Shown here in pieces: positions 43,402 to 55,838 of a stretch of 64,000 nucleotides of DNA. The notes below the pieces were generated by a model that saw nothing but the letters and a program-made list of their open reading frames with translations, did not search any database and was not told the origin of the DNA. The stretch spans positions 83,865,512 through 83,929,511 of the forward strand of contig CM046876.1 of assembly GCA_025667525.1 (NCBI GenBank), in the 5' to 3' direction. This DNA comes from Glebionis coronaria. Its lineage: Eukaryota > Streptophyta > Magnoliopsida > Asterales > Asteraceae. The stretch's first letter is position 1. Each line of letters opens with the position of its first letter. A program made the translations under genes and the position numbers.

Positions 43402-46400
43402 TGTAACACTCTCATTTTTTGTATCGGTACAGCGGAAGGGTCTTTCAGAGTGTTACGGGATAGCACAATAACTCCAATCATAGACAACACATAAAAATGG
43501 TTGTACAAGGTTTAACAAACATTCATTCGATAAAAAGTTTCAAAAGTGTACAACAGGTCCCAAATTATACAGGTCATTAAGTTTACAAAACACAGATCGA
43601 ATGAACATTTTTAATATTAAGTGTGGGCCATCAGAGTCGATCTCCATCCGGATTACCTTCAAGCACCTGAGATAAAAACATGCAAAAATCATATCAGCGA
43701 ATGCCGAGTGAATTCATAGAGTTTAATGAAAACCGTTATATAAAACAATCATTTACATTCATTTAAAATCATAACACAAGTATAATATCGGAAGTAAGTC
43801 CACATATTGCTAGTCAGGCAATATATAAATCAAGCATACATCTGAAACCGTCCATGAGACCGTAGTCTCTATATTACCATGTTAGGTAATATATTCATCG
43901 TAATAGCGTCGTTATCGTTTATTATTTATGTCTTATAGCATACATTGTATATTGTATAGGATTATTATTAGCCGCATGACATTGTTACCTTACTGTGAAA
44001 ACAGCGGGCCGCGAACCCGACAAATAATTTGCCCATCTAAATTAGCGTGTCGTCACAAAAATCACGCTATGAAATCTTCTCATACATAAATTCGCTTACC
44101 AATCAATGTGGTACGACGGGGATCAACCGTCAAGGCGCGAACTGGGGTGATCGTCCCCAAATAGTACTATCAAATGCATAAGCGTCTACCAAATCCCGGT
44201 AGTTCACAATTCATGCTAATGGGACTTTAAGTGACATAACCTAACTACTAATAATCCTTTTAGTCTCGAATATAGGGTCATAGCATCATTCGGGTCCATA
44301 TCATTTAGCATACAATCGGGACTACTTGTGTTCTATTTTTAATAAAAATCTAGCATGTTATCTCCCTCGCGGGTTTACAAATCATTTTATAAAACATTTA
44401 AAAGAGTGCGAGGCTATGAACTCACGTTGTTAATGAAAGGCGGATTATCGGCTACGGGCGTGCTTCGGTCACGGAAACCTATATAAATAATAATCGGTCT
44501 TAGACTCGGTCCAATGACTTTTATCAAAATAACAATATACATATGATGATTTTGTACATATGATGATGATCAAGTGGGTTTATAAATCCTTGTTTACTCA
44601 TTTTAGCGTTTACGTTTTGGTAACGTCTTACTAGTTCACTAGTTTTATCGATTTTACCTATTTTAAGTCCATTAATTCTTTTATAAGTTCTTTTACTTGT
44701 TTTTACCCATTTTATACCTATATGATCAGTATATATATCTTTCATGTTGGGCCCAAATGGGTTAAGCCCAAATAATTCTTTTTACAAGTTTTTATCTTTT
44801 TAAGTCTAATTATTAGTCCAATATGTATAGTTAGCTCGTAAATGTCCGTAATTCTTATAGTTCGGGTTTTATCGGTTTTTACTTGTATTAGTTACTTATA
44901 CATCAGTATATGACTTTTATAAACTTTACATTAGACGGGTTTGATCGTCTAAGTTTTATTTGGCGAAAAACGTTAATTTTACGGCGATAGCCGAAAAAGT
45001 CGTAAAAATCAAGTTTATAGTTTTTATAACTTATAAATATTATTTTTACCACCATTTATATAATTTACCCATTTAATTAACCTTTTATACATTTATATAA
45101 ATAAGTTCTATAGGTTAGTGGGTTTATATTTTACATTTTATAAATTATAATGTGAGTGCTTATATAATAATAATAAACATTATTTCCAAAATCTGATTTT
45201 TAACTTCATATTCACCCATTTTATCATATCTAGAGTTCTATAATGACTTAGAAGCTCATTTTTGGATGACAAATTCTTCATAGTATGTGCTACATATAAC
45301 TTAGTTATAGCTACTGCCCATTTTGAGTCTAAGTTACCTTAACAGTCCCTACAAAACTGCTTATTCAGATTACACCACCTAACTTGTTTTGATCATATCT
45401 CACTCATTATTTTGATTCCATTGCATGGCCAACTCTCACATGTGTATAACATCATCTACTTACTGTAAATAGATCAAACCATGCAATTTTATCAGTTCAT
45501 ATTTTAGTTATCTACTGTTTTTATACAGCCAACTAAATAGTCAAGATTTTAGCTTCATTTCTTATGGTTATCATCATTTTTAAGCATGTTTATCAACACT
45601 TGATCCCCACACAACATTTTTATCATCATATATACATCATATACATATACAAAATGAAAGATAATACATTTGTTCTTTACAAAATAATAAGAGAAAAATA
45701 TAGAGGATGATCTTCTTTACCAATCCAAGTGGATTTCTTGTTGGCAAGAACTTGATGAACACAACAAGTATCTCCAAGACCATCAAATATCAAGAACATA
45801 GGTTGGAAAATCAGCCCTAGGAAACAAGCAAATCACCTCCAAAGATGTTAATATGGCCACCAAATGATCAAGGCTTCAAGAGAACACCTTAATAGGACTA
45901 GTAAACATGTGGTTTATGGCTAGAAAAGATCAAATGGGATGTTTGTTAGCTTATAGTGGACGGCACAAGGATGAGAGTTGAGAGGATTTTAGAGTGGTTT
46001 GCATGTAGAAAATGAGATGAATGAAACAAGTTGCTAGTTTTTGTTTAGTGGTAAAAGAGTTGGCTTAATGTGTAAGCACAAGCTTACACTTGTACAAGTT
46101 AGCTAACTTGATGCCACATATGTGTGGTGGTGTCAAGTTTAGCCGTCCCCTTTTGCTAGTGGGGTGGGACAAAGTGTTTTGTCCCATCTCACTAGTTTAC
46201 GGGTATTTCTCGATTCTAGTTTTCTCGATTTGCGTGCCCTCGGGTTGTTTTACGAAAAGTGTTTTTATAAATTATGAATCACCGTCACAAAACGAATCCA
46301 ATAAAAATTGTCTCATCAAAAACGGAGTTCAAAAACGTAAATACATAATCCTAAGGTTTCCGGTTTAACCGTAAAAGACGCCAAATTATGCACGTAAGCC

Positions 46401-46506
46401 CAAATTTAAATCCGTAAATTGTGAGTTCGTCAACCAACACAAAAATAAGTTTCAAAATATTATACGAGAAAATATTTCACTACCTGAAAATGTTAGATTT
46501 GTCACA
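43402..46506 (-). repeat. D 3' LTR (3105 bp)
   Basis: tgtaacactctc...ttgtcaca. The ORF at 46090-46368 also occurs in the other LTR and is not considered a gene. Confidence 0.96.
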
Positions 46507-46520
46507 GCTTTTCCTCCTAA
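46507..46520 (-). other. Polypurine tract of D
   Basis: Minus strand TTAGGAGGAAAAGC directly before the LTR. Confidence 0.8.
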
Positions 46521-46547
46521 AAGGGATCAACGTCCTCGTGATCCATT

Positions 46548-49500
46548 TCATTTGGATGTCCGTTTCTTATTGAAATCGAAGAGGTGCGGATATTTCTTCC
46601 ACATTTCATCCTCTCGTTCCCAAGTATACTCCGGTCCATGCTTTGAATACCATCGGATTTTGACAATAGGTATCCGACTTTGTTTCAGTTGCTTTACCTC
46701 ACGGTCCATAACTTCTACGGGCTCTTCGATAAAATGCAACTTCCCATCTATTCGAACCTTACCTAACGGAATTTTCTCATCACTCACTGCTAGACATTTC
46801 TTCAGATTAGATACATGGAATGTGTTGTGAACACCATGAAGTTCTGGGGGTAACTCTAGTTTGTAAGCCACCGGACCTACTCTAGATAAAATCTTAAAGG
46901 GTCCAATATAACGGGGATTCAATTTTCCTCGTTTTCCAAATCTTATAACGCCTTTCCATGGCGATACCTTCAACATTACTCGGTCACCCACTTCAAACTC
47001 CATTGGCTTCCACCGCACATCCGCGTAACTTTTCTGTCTACTACGGGCAGTCAACAACCTCTTCTTAATCTGAACTATCATCTCCGTAGTCTCTCGGATC
47101 AATTCCGGTCCCGTGAGCTGGGTATCCCCAACTTCACTCCAACATATAGGAGATCTACACTTCCTACCATACAAAGCTTCAAATGGTGCAGCCTTAATAC
47201 TAGAATGGTAACTATTGGTATACGAAAACTCTGCTAACGACAAATGTTTATCCCAATTCTTACCAAAGTCTATCACACAAGCTCTCAACATATCTTCCAG
47301 TGTTTGTATCGTCCTTTCACTCTGCCCATCAGTCTGGGGGTGATAAGCAATGCTCATATCGAGATTCGTTCCCAAAGATCTTTGGAGAGATTTCCAAAAA
47401 TTCGATGCGAATCTAGGATCTCGATCTGAAATGATCGATACAGGCACTCCATGCTTGCATACAACATTATCAAGGTATATTCGAGTCAGCTTCTCCAGTG
47501 AGAACTGCTCCTTAACCGGAATGAAGTGTGCTGATTTGGTCAGTCTATCAACGATAACCCAAATCGAATTGTTTCCAGATGATGTTCTAGGAAGCTTGGT
47601 GATAAAGTCTATTGTAATTCGCTCCCATTTCCATTCAGGAATCTTTGGTTGTTGAAGTAGTCCTGATGGTTTTTGGTGTTTGGCTTTAACTCTAGCACAA
47701 GTCAAGCATTGAAGAACATACATAGCTATGTCAGCTTTCATATTCGGCCACCAGTACAACTTCTTCAAATCATGGTACATTTTATCAGATCCCGGATGAA
47801 TGGAATACTTAGATTTATGGGATTCTAACATAATCAAATCTCTTAAGCCTCCAAACTTGGGTATCCACATACGACCTCTTAAACATTTCACTCCATCAGC
47901 TCTAACCTCTAAAGGATCTCCTTCTCCTCGGAACCCTTCATTAACAAAATTCTCCTTCTTACAAGCTTCTATTTGCGCATTTCTAATTTGCTCGGGCAAA
48001 TTATTGTGCACGGTCAAGACTAGAGAACGCACCCTAATAGGCTCTCTATCTTTCCTACTCAACGCATCAGCAACAACATGGGCTTTTCCTGGGTGATATT
48101 TTATATCACAGTCATAATCACTTAACAACTCTATCCATATTCGTTGCCTCATGTTCAATTCCTTCTGATCGAGAATATACTGTAGGCTTTTGTGATCGGT
48201 GAATACCGTACACTTGGTGCCATACAGATAATGTCTCCACAACCTAAGAGCAAAGACCACAGCTCCTAACTCAAGATCATAAGTAGTATAATTCTCCTCA
48301 TTCTTCCTTAATTGCCTAGAAGCATAAGCTATTACTTTCTCTCTCTGCATCAAAACAGCTCCATAACCTCTAAGAGATGCATCACAATACACTACAAAAT
48401 CTTCACTCCCGTCAGGTAATGATAAGATTGGCGCACTACATAATTTTTGCTTCAATGTCTGAAATGCTCCATCTTCATCACTTCCCCAAACGAAAGGTTT
48501 ATTCTTCTGAGTAAGCTTAGTCAAGGGTTTAGCTATCAAAGAAAATTCTTTAATGAATCGCCTATAATAGCCAGCCAATCCTAAGAACTGTCGCACTTCC
48601 GTTGGCGTTGTCGGTTCAGACCAATTCTTAATAGCTTCAACCTTTGCAGGATCAACATGAATTCCATCTCTGTTAATCACATGACCAAGAAATTGCACAG
48701 AATCTAACCAGAAATCACACTTCGAAAACTTAGCATACAACCGTTCATCCTTCAACAACTTCAAAACAATCCTCAAATGTTCTCTATGCTCATCTTCATT
48801 CTTAGAATAGATTAGAATATCGTCAATAAACACAATTACAAATTTATCCAAGTAGGGCTTGCACACTCGATTCATTAAATCCATGAAAACCGCAGGTGCG
48901 TTAGTTAACCCAAATGGCATTACTTGAAATTCATAGTGTCCATAACGAGTTCTAAATGCAGTTATAGGAATATCTTCTTCACGGACGCGAAGTTGGTGAT
49001 ATCCTGACCGCAAATCTATCTTAGAATACACACTAGATCCTTGCAGTTGATCAAACAAATCATCAATCCTAGGTAAAGGATATCGATTCTTAATTGTCAA
49101 CTTATTCAGTTCCCTATAATCAATGCACATACGAAAAGATCCATCCTTCTTCTTAACGAACAAGACTGGAGCTCCCCAAGGCGACGAGCTCGGTCGAATA
49201 AAACCTTTATCAGACAACTCCTTAAGTTGCTCAGATAACTCCTTTAATTCAGAAGGGGCTAATCGGTAAGGCGCACGTGCCACCGGTGCAGCACCAGGAA
49301 TTAAATCGATTCGAAACTCTACTTGCCTTATCGGTGGAAGTCCGGGTAAATCTTTAGGAAATACCTCAAGAAATTCACAAATAATAGGTACATCTTCCAA
49401 TCGTTTCTCCCTAGACTCATTCCCGGTCACTTGAGCTAAGAATAACTCACAACCGTTCCTGATGTACTTTTGGACTTTAATACATGAAACGATTTTCAAA

Positions 49501-50345
49501 CGGGATTCACCTCGACTACCATCAATTACTAACGTCCTATTCCTAAGAGGAATCTTAACCTTCTTCTCTCTACATAAAATAGTAGCATTGTTCAACGACA
49601 ACCAATCCATACCAATAATAATATCAAAACTACCTAATTCTATCAACATCAAATCAATCGGAAAGGAATGGTTCAAGAGATTTAGAGAGCATCCTTCTAA
49701 TAGCTTATTAGTTTTCACTAATTTACCATCAGCCAATTCCACCTCGTAACTGGTACTTATCTCAACAGGTTCAATATCAATAAGGGCACTAAATTTAGTG
49801 GATACAAAGCTCCTATCGGCACCCGAATCGAATAAAGCAACAGCATAATGATTGTTGAGTAAAAACATACCGGTAACGACATTCGAATCCTCTTTCTTCA
49901 CCTCAATTGTTCCAAGTTGGTAGATACCACCCTGGGGGTTTCTTCCAGGTACAATCGCTTTCAACTTGGGGCATTCCGATTTCCTATGACCTTCTTCATT
50001 ACAGTTGAAGCAAATGGTTCCCTTCTTACACCTTTCAACCTTGTGTCCAAGCTTTCCGCAATTTCGGCACTTCCAGCAGTCGCCAGCATGCCTCTTGTTG
50101 CCACACTTAGGACATCTATCATCGTTGCGCGGTGCATTGTTGGTAAGAGCATTTGCATTCCTCTTTCTCTGGTTCTGACGGCGATTGAAATTCTTCCTAT
50201 AATCACCTCTATCTACACGATCACCGTCTCCCTTTCTTTTCTCACCAACACGGGCTTCATCTTCCTTATCCTGAATTATCTGTCCAATGAGTTGGTAGGC
50301 CATTCGAACTGCATCATCAATGGTCAGTGGTTTCGATGATGTCAC
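46548..50345 (-). CDS. pol: Gypsy gag C-terminus and pol of D: zinc knuckles, protease, RT, RNase H, integrase, chromodomain-like tail
   Basis: 1265 codons. The nucleocapsid part has [14 protein letters not shown] and [14 protein letters not shown] (C-x2-C-x4-H-x4-C) at about residues 90-125. Protease [42 protein letters not shown] and the FIDDILIYS box. RNase [16 protein letters not shown] and TDHKSLQYI. Integrase: zinc-binding H...H and C-x2-C (QCLTCARV), catalytic D in [10 protein letters not shown] in [10 protein letters not shown] in GQSERTIQT. The tail, [19 protein letters not shown], resembles the chromodomain of Tekay-type elements, which may guide insertion to heterochromatin. Its frame differs from the upstream gag ORF by a shift near 50345. 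Confidence 0.93.
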   Translation of the reverse strand: MTSSKPLTIDDAVRMAYQLIGQIIQDKEDEARVGEKRKGDGDRVDRGDYRKNFNRRQNQRKRNANALTNNAPRNDDRCPKCGNKRHAGDCWKCRNCGKLGHKVERCKKGTICFNCNEEGHRKSECPKLKAIVPGRNPQGGIYQLGTIEVKKEDSNVVTGMFLLNNHYAVALFDSGADRSFVSTKFSALIDIEPVEISTSYEVELADGKLVKTNKLLEGCSLNLLNHSFPIDLMLIELGSFDIIIGMDWLSLNNATILCREKKVKIPLRNRTLVIDGSRGESRLKIVSCIKVQKYIRNGCELFLAQVTGNESREKRLEDVPIICEFLEVFPKDLPGLPPIRQVEFRIDLIPGAAPVARAPYRLAPSELKELSEQLKELSDKGFIRPSSSPWGAPVLFVKKKDGSFRMCIDYRELNKLTIKNRYPLPRIDDLFDQLQGSSVYSKIDLRSGYHQLRVREEDIPITAFRTRYGHYEFQVMPFGLTNAPAVFMDLMNRVCKPYLDKFVIVFIDDILIYSKNEDEHREHLRIVLKLLKDERLYAKFSKCDFWLDSVQFLGHVINRDGIHVDPAKVEAIKNWSEPTTPTEVRQFLGLAGYYRRFIKEFSLIAKPLTKLTQKNKPFVWGSDEDGAFQTLKQKLCSAPILSLPDGSEDFVVYCDASLRGYGAVLMQREKVIAYASRQLRKNEENYTTYDLELGAVVFALRLWRHYLYGTKCTVFTDHKSLQYILDQKELNMRQRIWIELLSDYDCDIKYHPGKAHVVADALSRKDREPIRVRSLVLTVHNNLPEQIRNAQIEACKKENFVNEGFRGEGDPLEVRADGVKCLRGRMWIPKFGGLRDLIMLESHKSKYSIHPGSDKMYHDLKKLYWWPNMKADIAMYVLQCLTCARVKAKHQKPSGLLQQPKIPEWKWERITIDFITKLPRTSSGNNSIWVIVDRLTKSAHFIPVKEQFSLEKLTRIYLDNVVCKHGVPVSIISDRDPRFASNFWKSLQRSLGTNLDMSIAYHPQTDGQSERTIQTLEDMLRACVIDFGKNWDKHLSLAEFSYTNSYHSSIKAAPFEALYGRKCRSPICWSEVGDTQLTGPELIRETTEMIVQIKKRLLTARSRQKSYADVRWKPMEFEVGDRVMLKVSPWKGVIRFGKRGKLNPRYIGPFKILSRVGPVAYKLELPPELHGVHNTFHVSNLKKCLAVSDEKIPLGKVRIDGKLHFIEEPVEVMDREVKQLKQSRIPIVKIRWYSKHGPEYTWEREDEMWKKYPHLFDFNKKRTSK

Positions 50346-50893
50346 GTCCCCCGGATATTCCTGGTTAACCCTTTCACATATTGCTCAATTCGGATCTCTT
50401 CGGGTTCAACCAATAGAGGACATAGCAAGGCCAACTCATGGAATCGGTTCGTGTAACTATCAATGTCCACACCTTTCATTCTCAAATGAATCAACTCTTG
50501 TTCTAACCTAATGATCACACTACGAGGACAAAACTCCAAAGTCATCCACTTCTTGATTTCAGCCCAAGGAGTAGCATTAGCAGCATCAAGACCCATGAAA
50601 GCAATTCTCCCATTCCACCAAGTCAACGCACGACCTTTAAGAGTAGCCATAGCAAAAGTCACCTTATCTTCCTCCTTACACTTACTAATCCTAAACACCG
50701 ATTCAATCTTCTCAATCCACTGGCTTAGTCCTACAACACCTTCAGTTCCATTAAAAGGTAGAGGTTCACACTTCATGAACGTCACATAAGTACAGCCACC
50801 AACTTCAGGTGCATTCGTTCCAAGTCCTCCTATATTTCCTCCAGCATTAGCATTCACATTATTAGCATTCACATTATTAGCATTCACATTCAC
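50342..50893 (-). pseudogene. gag: Gypsy gag of D, capsid part
   Basis: 183 codons with the gag signature: EPLPFNGTEGVVGLSQWIEKIESVF, VTFAMATLKGRALTWWNG, and FCPRSVIIRLEQELIHL. Asn/Val repeats (NANNVNANN) at the start are part of the disordered N-terminus. The frame ends at TGA in RGT, and pol takes up the sequence in another frame. The change falls at a run of five C (plus strand, near 50350), suggesting a 1-bp indel or a base-calling error. Confidence 0.85.
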
Positions 50894-51135
50894 ATTAGTA
50901 CCGCCAATTCCACTACCGCCAGCTCCACTACCGCCAGCTCCACACCGCCAGCTCCACTACCGCCAGCTCCACTACCGCCAGCTCCACTACCACCAGCTTC
51001 ATTTCTAGCATTTGCCATAAATTCAGTCATAGATGCGGTAACTTGCTCCGTAATAATCCTACGTACATCATCCTCAGTCACAGCCTTCTTGGGCGGCATA
51101 GTTCTATAATTCCACAATTTCAAAGTATTAAGCAT
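50890..51135 (-). pseudogene. gag: Gypsy gag of D, N-terminal part
   Basis: The likely gag start is in the MPPKKAVTEDDVRRII segment at about 51099, followed by a Gly/Ser/Ala repeat encoded by a 15-bp tandem unit (ctaccgccagctcca). One unit at about 50940 is 14 bp long, which throws the frame out and separates this part from the capsid part. Confidence 0.78.
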
Positions 51136-51385
51136 TCATCCAACAAAGGATTCATATAATATGGATTGAATTCAAAATCAAGATACAAATAAGGCACAAT
51201 ATGGAATTCAAGACAAGATACATATTTCATTCAATCTGAAACAAAAGTATTGTCTTAGTACATCCATATCAAAGTTCTAGCACTATATACACTCAAAATT
51301 CGTGCCAAATCTATTACTAACAAGTCGGTTCAGTCAAAGCTACAAACACAAAAGATATAAAGGTCACTACTGAATACAGACTGGT

Positions 51386-52441
51386 CTACTGAGAACCGCT
51401 AGATGGTCCATCATCCATCGTCTTCTGAATCTTCGTCGGACGATCACAAGACACATCTTCAGCTGGGCGCTTATGGATTACTCCTCTTTCAACCATGTCA
51501 GCATAAAATCTACTGTTCCAACCCACAGATATATTCAACTCCTTTTCAGCTTTCTCACGCATCGCACGAGCTACACTCAACTGAATCTCCATAGAATTCA
51601 CCTTTCTCTTCATTTCGGCAAACTCACCACTTTCCAACACCGATAACCTCCTAAATGCCTCATTCAAACCACGTTCTACATCACTCAAATCCAAACTAAG
51701 CAATTCCCGCTCTTTCTCGCCAACCTTTGTCTTCGACTCCAAATAAGCAACCTGAGTCTGAACAACACCTAATCCAACCTCTGTCACACAACTCTTAACA
51801 CGGGAAGCATCTAGATCACGTCTCAAGGCCCATGGTGCAAGACCATCAATATGAGTAGCCTCTCGAGTACTAGACGACTCTCCTATCTCACGTCTACGAG
51901 TAGCAATACCATCCGTACCGTCAGGTGCATCATCATCCTCATCCTCCTCTGATTCAGAATTAGATTCAGACGATTCAGACATTTCATCCCTAGGTAACTC
52001 ATCCTCAGAATCAGACAAACAAACTGGTGGGGGCAAAGGCTCGCCCTCTGGAACATCATACGGATAAATAAGCTCAGCTTCCTCATCATCATCAACCTCA
52101 ACATCTATACCTACATCGTCCTCGACATCCTCGTCGTCAATCTCATCATCTAACTCATCTAACCCAATCTCATCATCGTTCTCAATATCAGCATTCTCAA
52201 TCTCCACATTCTCATTACCCACATTCTCAATATCCACATTCTCAATATCATTCTCTACTAAGTCAACCTGAGGGGCAATCTGATCTCCTAGTCCTAACTC
52301 GGGCTCGGGATCCTCATATGGTTCCTCCTCATCATCTATATCAAAATCTACTAAGTCTAAATAAGGATCATCTTCTATATTAGGTTCGGGAATAGCATGG
52401 TTTTCTACAGGAATATTAGGGTCAGCCATGACAATCTGCAT
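51386..52441 (-). CDS. Pre-gag ORF of D (351 aa), acidic with coiled coil
   Basis: An intact ORF between the primer site and gag, in the sense direction; ATG near 52429 follows an earlier Met codon at the frame start. The first half is very acidic (Asp/Glu/Asn/Ile runs, e.g. ENVDIENVGNENVEIEN). A Ser/Glu-rich stretch follows, then a helical part that should form a coiled coil (about residues 215-310), and a basic end with KRPAED...RPTKIQK that could act as a nuclear signal. Standard Gypsy elements have no gene here. It is intact while gag in the same copy is broken. Function unknown; not recognised. Confidence 0.65.
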   Translation of the reverse strand: MQIVMADPNIPVENHAIPEPNIEDDPYLDLVDFDIDDEEEPYEDPEPELGLGDQIAPQVDLVENDIENVDIENVGNENVEIENADIENDDEIGLDELDDEIDDEDVEDDVGIDVEVDDDEEAELIYPYDVPEGEPLPPPVCLSDSEDELPRDEMSESSESNSESEEDEDDDAPDGTDGIATRRREIGESSSTREATHIDGLAPWALRRDLDASRVKSCVTEVGLGVVQTQVAYLESKTKVGEKERELLSLDLSDVERGLNEAFRRLSVLESGEFAEMKRKVNSMEIQLSVARAMREKAEKELNISVGWNSRFYADMVERGVIHKRPAEDVSCDRPTKIQKTMDDGPSSGSQ

Positions 52442-52702
52442 TTATATATATTTATCTCGTATTAGGATAACATACTAGTTAAACAATTACATAATGAAAT
52501 CACGATATATACATATATATAAATTATATTATATATATCAAAATATATATCTTCTCAATAGGGCTTGTTGGTAACGTCGGAGATCTCTGGCACCGTTATA
52601 GTCAAAAGATTTTTCAAATATTTTCTCAAATGTTCATTGTCAAAAGATTTTGAAAAGTTTTGTTCAAAACCTTGGTTTTTAAAATCTTTTGTTCTCTATA
52701 AC

Positions 52703-52718
52703 GAGAGCTATGATACCA
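52703..52718 (-). other. Primer-binding site of D (Met-tRNA type)
   Basis: Minus strand TGGTATCATAGCTCTC, 3 nt inside the LTR. The 260 nt between it and the pre-gag ORF show no other feature. Confidence 0.82.
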
Positions 52719-52721
52719 AAC

Positions 52722-55700
52722 TGTAACACTCTCATTTTTGGTATCGGTACAGCGGAAGGGTCTTTCAGAGTGTTACGGGATAGCACAATAACTCCAATCA
52801 TAGACAACACATAAAAATGGTTGTACAAGGTTTAACAAACATTCATTCGATAAAAAGTTTCAAAAGTGTACAACAGGTCCCAAATTATACAGGTCATTAA
52901 GTTTACAAAACACAGATCGAATGAACATTTTTAATATTAAGTGTGGGCCATCAGAGTCGATCTCCATCCGGATTACCTTCAAGCACCTGAGATAAAAACA
53001 TGCAAAAATCATATCAGCGAATGCCGAGTGAATTCATAGAGTTTAATGAAAACCGTTATATAAAACAATCATTTACATTCATTTAAAATCAGAACACAAG
53101 TATAATATCGGAAGTAAGTCCACATATTGCTAGTCAGGCAATATATAAATCAAGCATACATCTGAAACCGTCCATGAGACCGTAGTCTCTATATTACCAT
53201 GTTAGGTAATATATTCATCGTAATAGCGTCGTTATCGTTTATTATTTATGTCTTATAGCATACATTGTATATTGTATAGGATTATTATTAGCCGCATGAC
53301 ATTGTTACCTTACTGTGAAAACAGCGGGCCGCGAACCCGACAAACAATTTGCCCATCTAAATTAGCGTGTCGTCACAAAAATCACGCTATGAAATCTTCT
53401 CATACATAAATTCGCTTACCAATCAATGTGGTACGACGGGGATCAACCGTCAAGGCGCGAACTGGGGTGATCGTCCCCAAATAGTACTATCAAATGCATA
53501 AGCGTCTACCAAATCCCGGTAGTTCATAATTCATGCTAATGGGACTTTAAGTGACATAACCTAACTACTAATAATCCTTTTAGTCTCGAATATAGGGTCA
53601 TAGCATCATTCGGGTCCATATCATTTAGCATACAATCGGGACTACTTGTATTCTATTTTTAATAAAAATCTAGCATGTTATCTCCCTCGCGGGTTTACAA
53701 ATCATTTTATAAAACATTTAAAAGAGTGCGAGGCTATGAACTCACGTTGTTAATGAAAGGCGGATTATCGGCTACGGGCGTGCTTCGGTCACGGAAACCT
53801 ATATAAATAATAATCGGTCTTAGACTCGGTCCAATGACTTTTATCAAAATAACAATATAAATATGATGATTTTGTACATATGATGATGATCAAGTGGGTT
53901 TATAAATCCTTGTTTACTCATTTTAGCGTTTACGTTTTGGTAACGTCTTACTAGTTCACTAGTTTTATCGATTTTACCTATTTTAAGTCCATTAATTCTT
54001 TTATAAGTTCTTTTACTTGTTTTTACCCATTTTATACCTATATGATCAGTATATATATCTTTCATGTTGGGCCCAAATGGGTTAAGCCCAAATAATTCTT
54101 TTTACAAGTTTTTATCTTTTTAAGTCTAATTATTAGTCCAATATGTATAGTTAGCTCGTAAATGTCCGTAATTCTTATAGTTCGGGTTTTATCGGTTTTT
54201 ACTTGTATTAGTTACTTATACATCAGTATATGACTTTTATAAACTTTACATTAGACGGGTTTGATCGTCTAAGTTTTATTTGGCGAAAAACGTTAATTTT
54301 ACGACGATAGCCGAAAAAGTCGTAAAAATCAAGTTTATAGTTTTTATTACTTATAAATATTATTTTTACCACCATTTATATAATTTACCCATTTAATTAA
54401 CCTTTTATACATTTATATAAATAAGTTCTATAAGTTAGTGGGTTTATATTTTATATTTTATAAATTATAATGTGAGTGCTTATATAATAATAATAAACAT
54501 TATTTCCAAAATCTGATTTTTAACTTCATATTCACCATTTTTATCATATCTAGAGTGCTACAATGACTTAGAAGCTCATTTTTGGATGACAAATTCTTCA
54601 TAATATGTGCTACATATAACTTAGTTATAGCTACTGCCCATTTTGAGTCTAAGTTGCCTTAACAATCCCTACAAAACTGCTTATTCAGATTACACCACCT
54701 AACTTGTTTTGATCATATCTCACTCATTATTTTGATTCCATTGCATGGCCAACTCTCACATGTGTATAACATCATCTACTTACTGTAAATAGATCAAACC
54801 ATGCAATTTTATCAGTTCATCTTTTAGTTATCTACTGTTTTTATACAGCCAACTAAATAGTCAAGATTTTAGCTTCATTTCTTATGGTTATCATCATTTT
54901 TAAGCATGTTTATCAACACTTGATCCCCACACAACATTTTTATCATCATATATACATCATATACATATACAAAATGAAAGAAAATACATTTGTTCTTTAC
55001 AAAATAATAAGAGAAAAATGTAGAGGATGATCTTCTTTACCAATCCAAGTGGATTTCTTGTTTTAGGAAGGCAAGAACTTGATGAACACAACAAGTATCT
55101 CCAAGACCATCAAATATCAAGAACATAGGTTGGAAAATCAGCCCTAGGACACAAGCAAATCACCTCCAAAGATGTTAATATGGCCACCAAATGATCAAGG
55201 CTTCAAGAGAACACCTTAATAGGACTAGTAAACATGTGGTTTATGGCTAGAAAAGATCAAATGGGATGTTTGTTAGCTTATAGTGGACGGCACAAGGATG
55301 AGAGTTGAGAGGATTTTAGAGTGGTTTGCATGTAGAAAATGAGATGAATGAAACAAGTTGCTAGTTTTTGTTTAGTGGTAAAAGAGTTGGCTTAATGTGT
55401 AAGCACAAGCTTACACTTGTACAAGTTAGCTAACTTGATGCCACATATGTGTGGTGGTGTCAAGTTTAGCCGTCCCCTTTTGCTAGTGGGGTGGGACAAA
55501 GTGTTTTGTCCCATCTCACTAGTTTACGGGTATTTCTCGATTCTAGTTTTCTCGATTTGCATGCCCTCGGGTCGTTTTACGAAAAACGTTTTTATAAATT
55601 ATGAATCACCGTCACAAAACGAATCCAATAAAAATTGTCTCATCAAAAACGGAGTTCAAAAACGTAAATACGTAATCCTAAGGTTTCCGGTTTAATCGTA

Positions 55701-55833
55701 AAAGACGCCAAATTATGCACGTAAGCCCAAATTTAAATCCGTAAATTGTGAGTTCGTCAACCAACACAAAAATAAGTTTCAAAATATTATACGAGAAAAT
55801 ATTTCACTACCTGAAAATGTTAGATTTGTCACA
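52722..55833 (-). repeat. D 5' LTR (3112 bp)
   Basis: Matches 43402-46506 with about 27 small differences and a 7-bp indel near 55063. ORF shadows at 53844-54065 and 55417-55695 recur in the other LTR. Confidence 0.96.
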
Positions 55834-55838
55834 TCATG

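Larger units (their letters stand above)
43402..55833 (-). mobile_element. Element D: Tekay/Del-like Gypsy (chromovirus) retrotransposon
   Basis: 12,432 bp with LTRs of 3105 and 3112 bp and duplication tcatg (43397-43401 and 55834-55838). Met-tRNA-type primer site, pre-gag ORF, gag, and pol with a C-terminal chromodomain-like segment. By eye about 27 small differences and one 7-bp indel separate the LTRs, so it is fairly young. gag is broken by two 1-bp frameshifts; pol is intact. Confidence 0.94.

Noticed and set aside
46090..46368. 92-aa ORF with hydrophobic start
   Set aside because: Lies within the D LTR and recurs in the other LTR (55417-55695); no domain and no expression signal.
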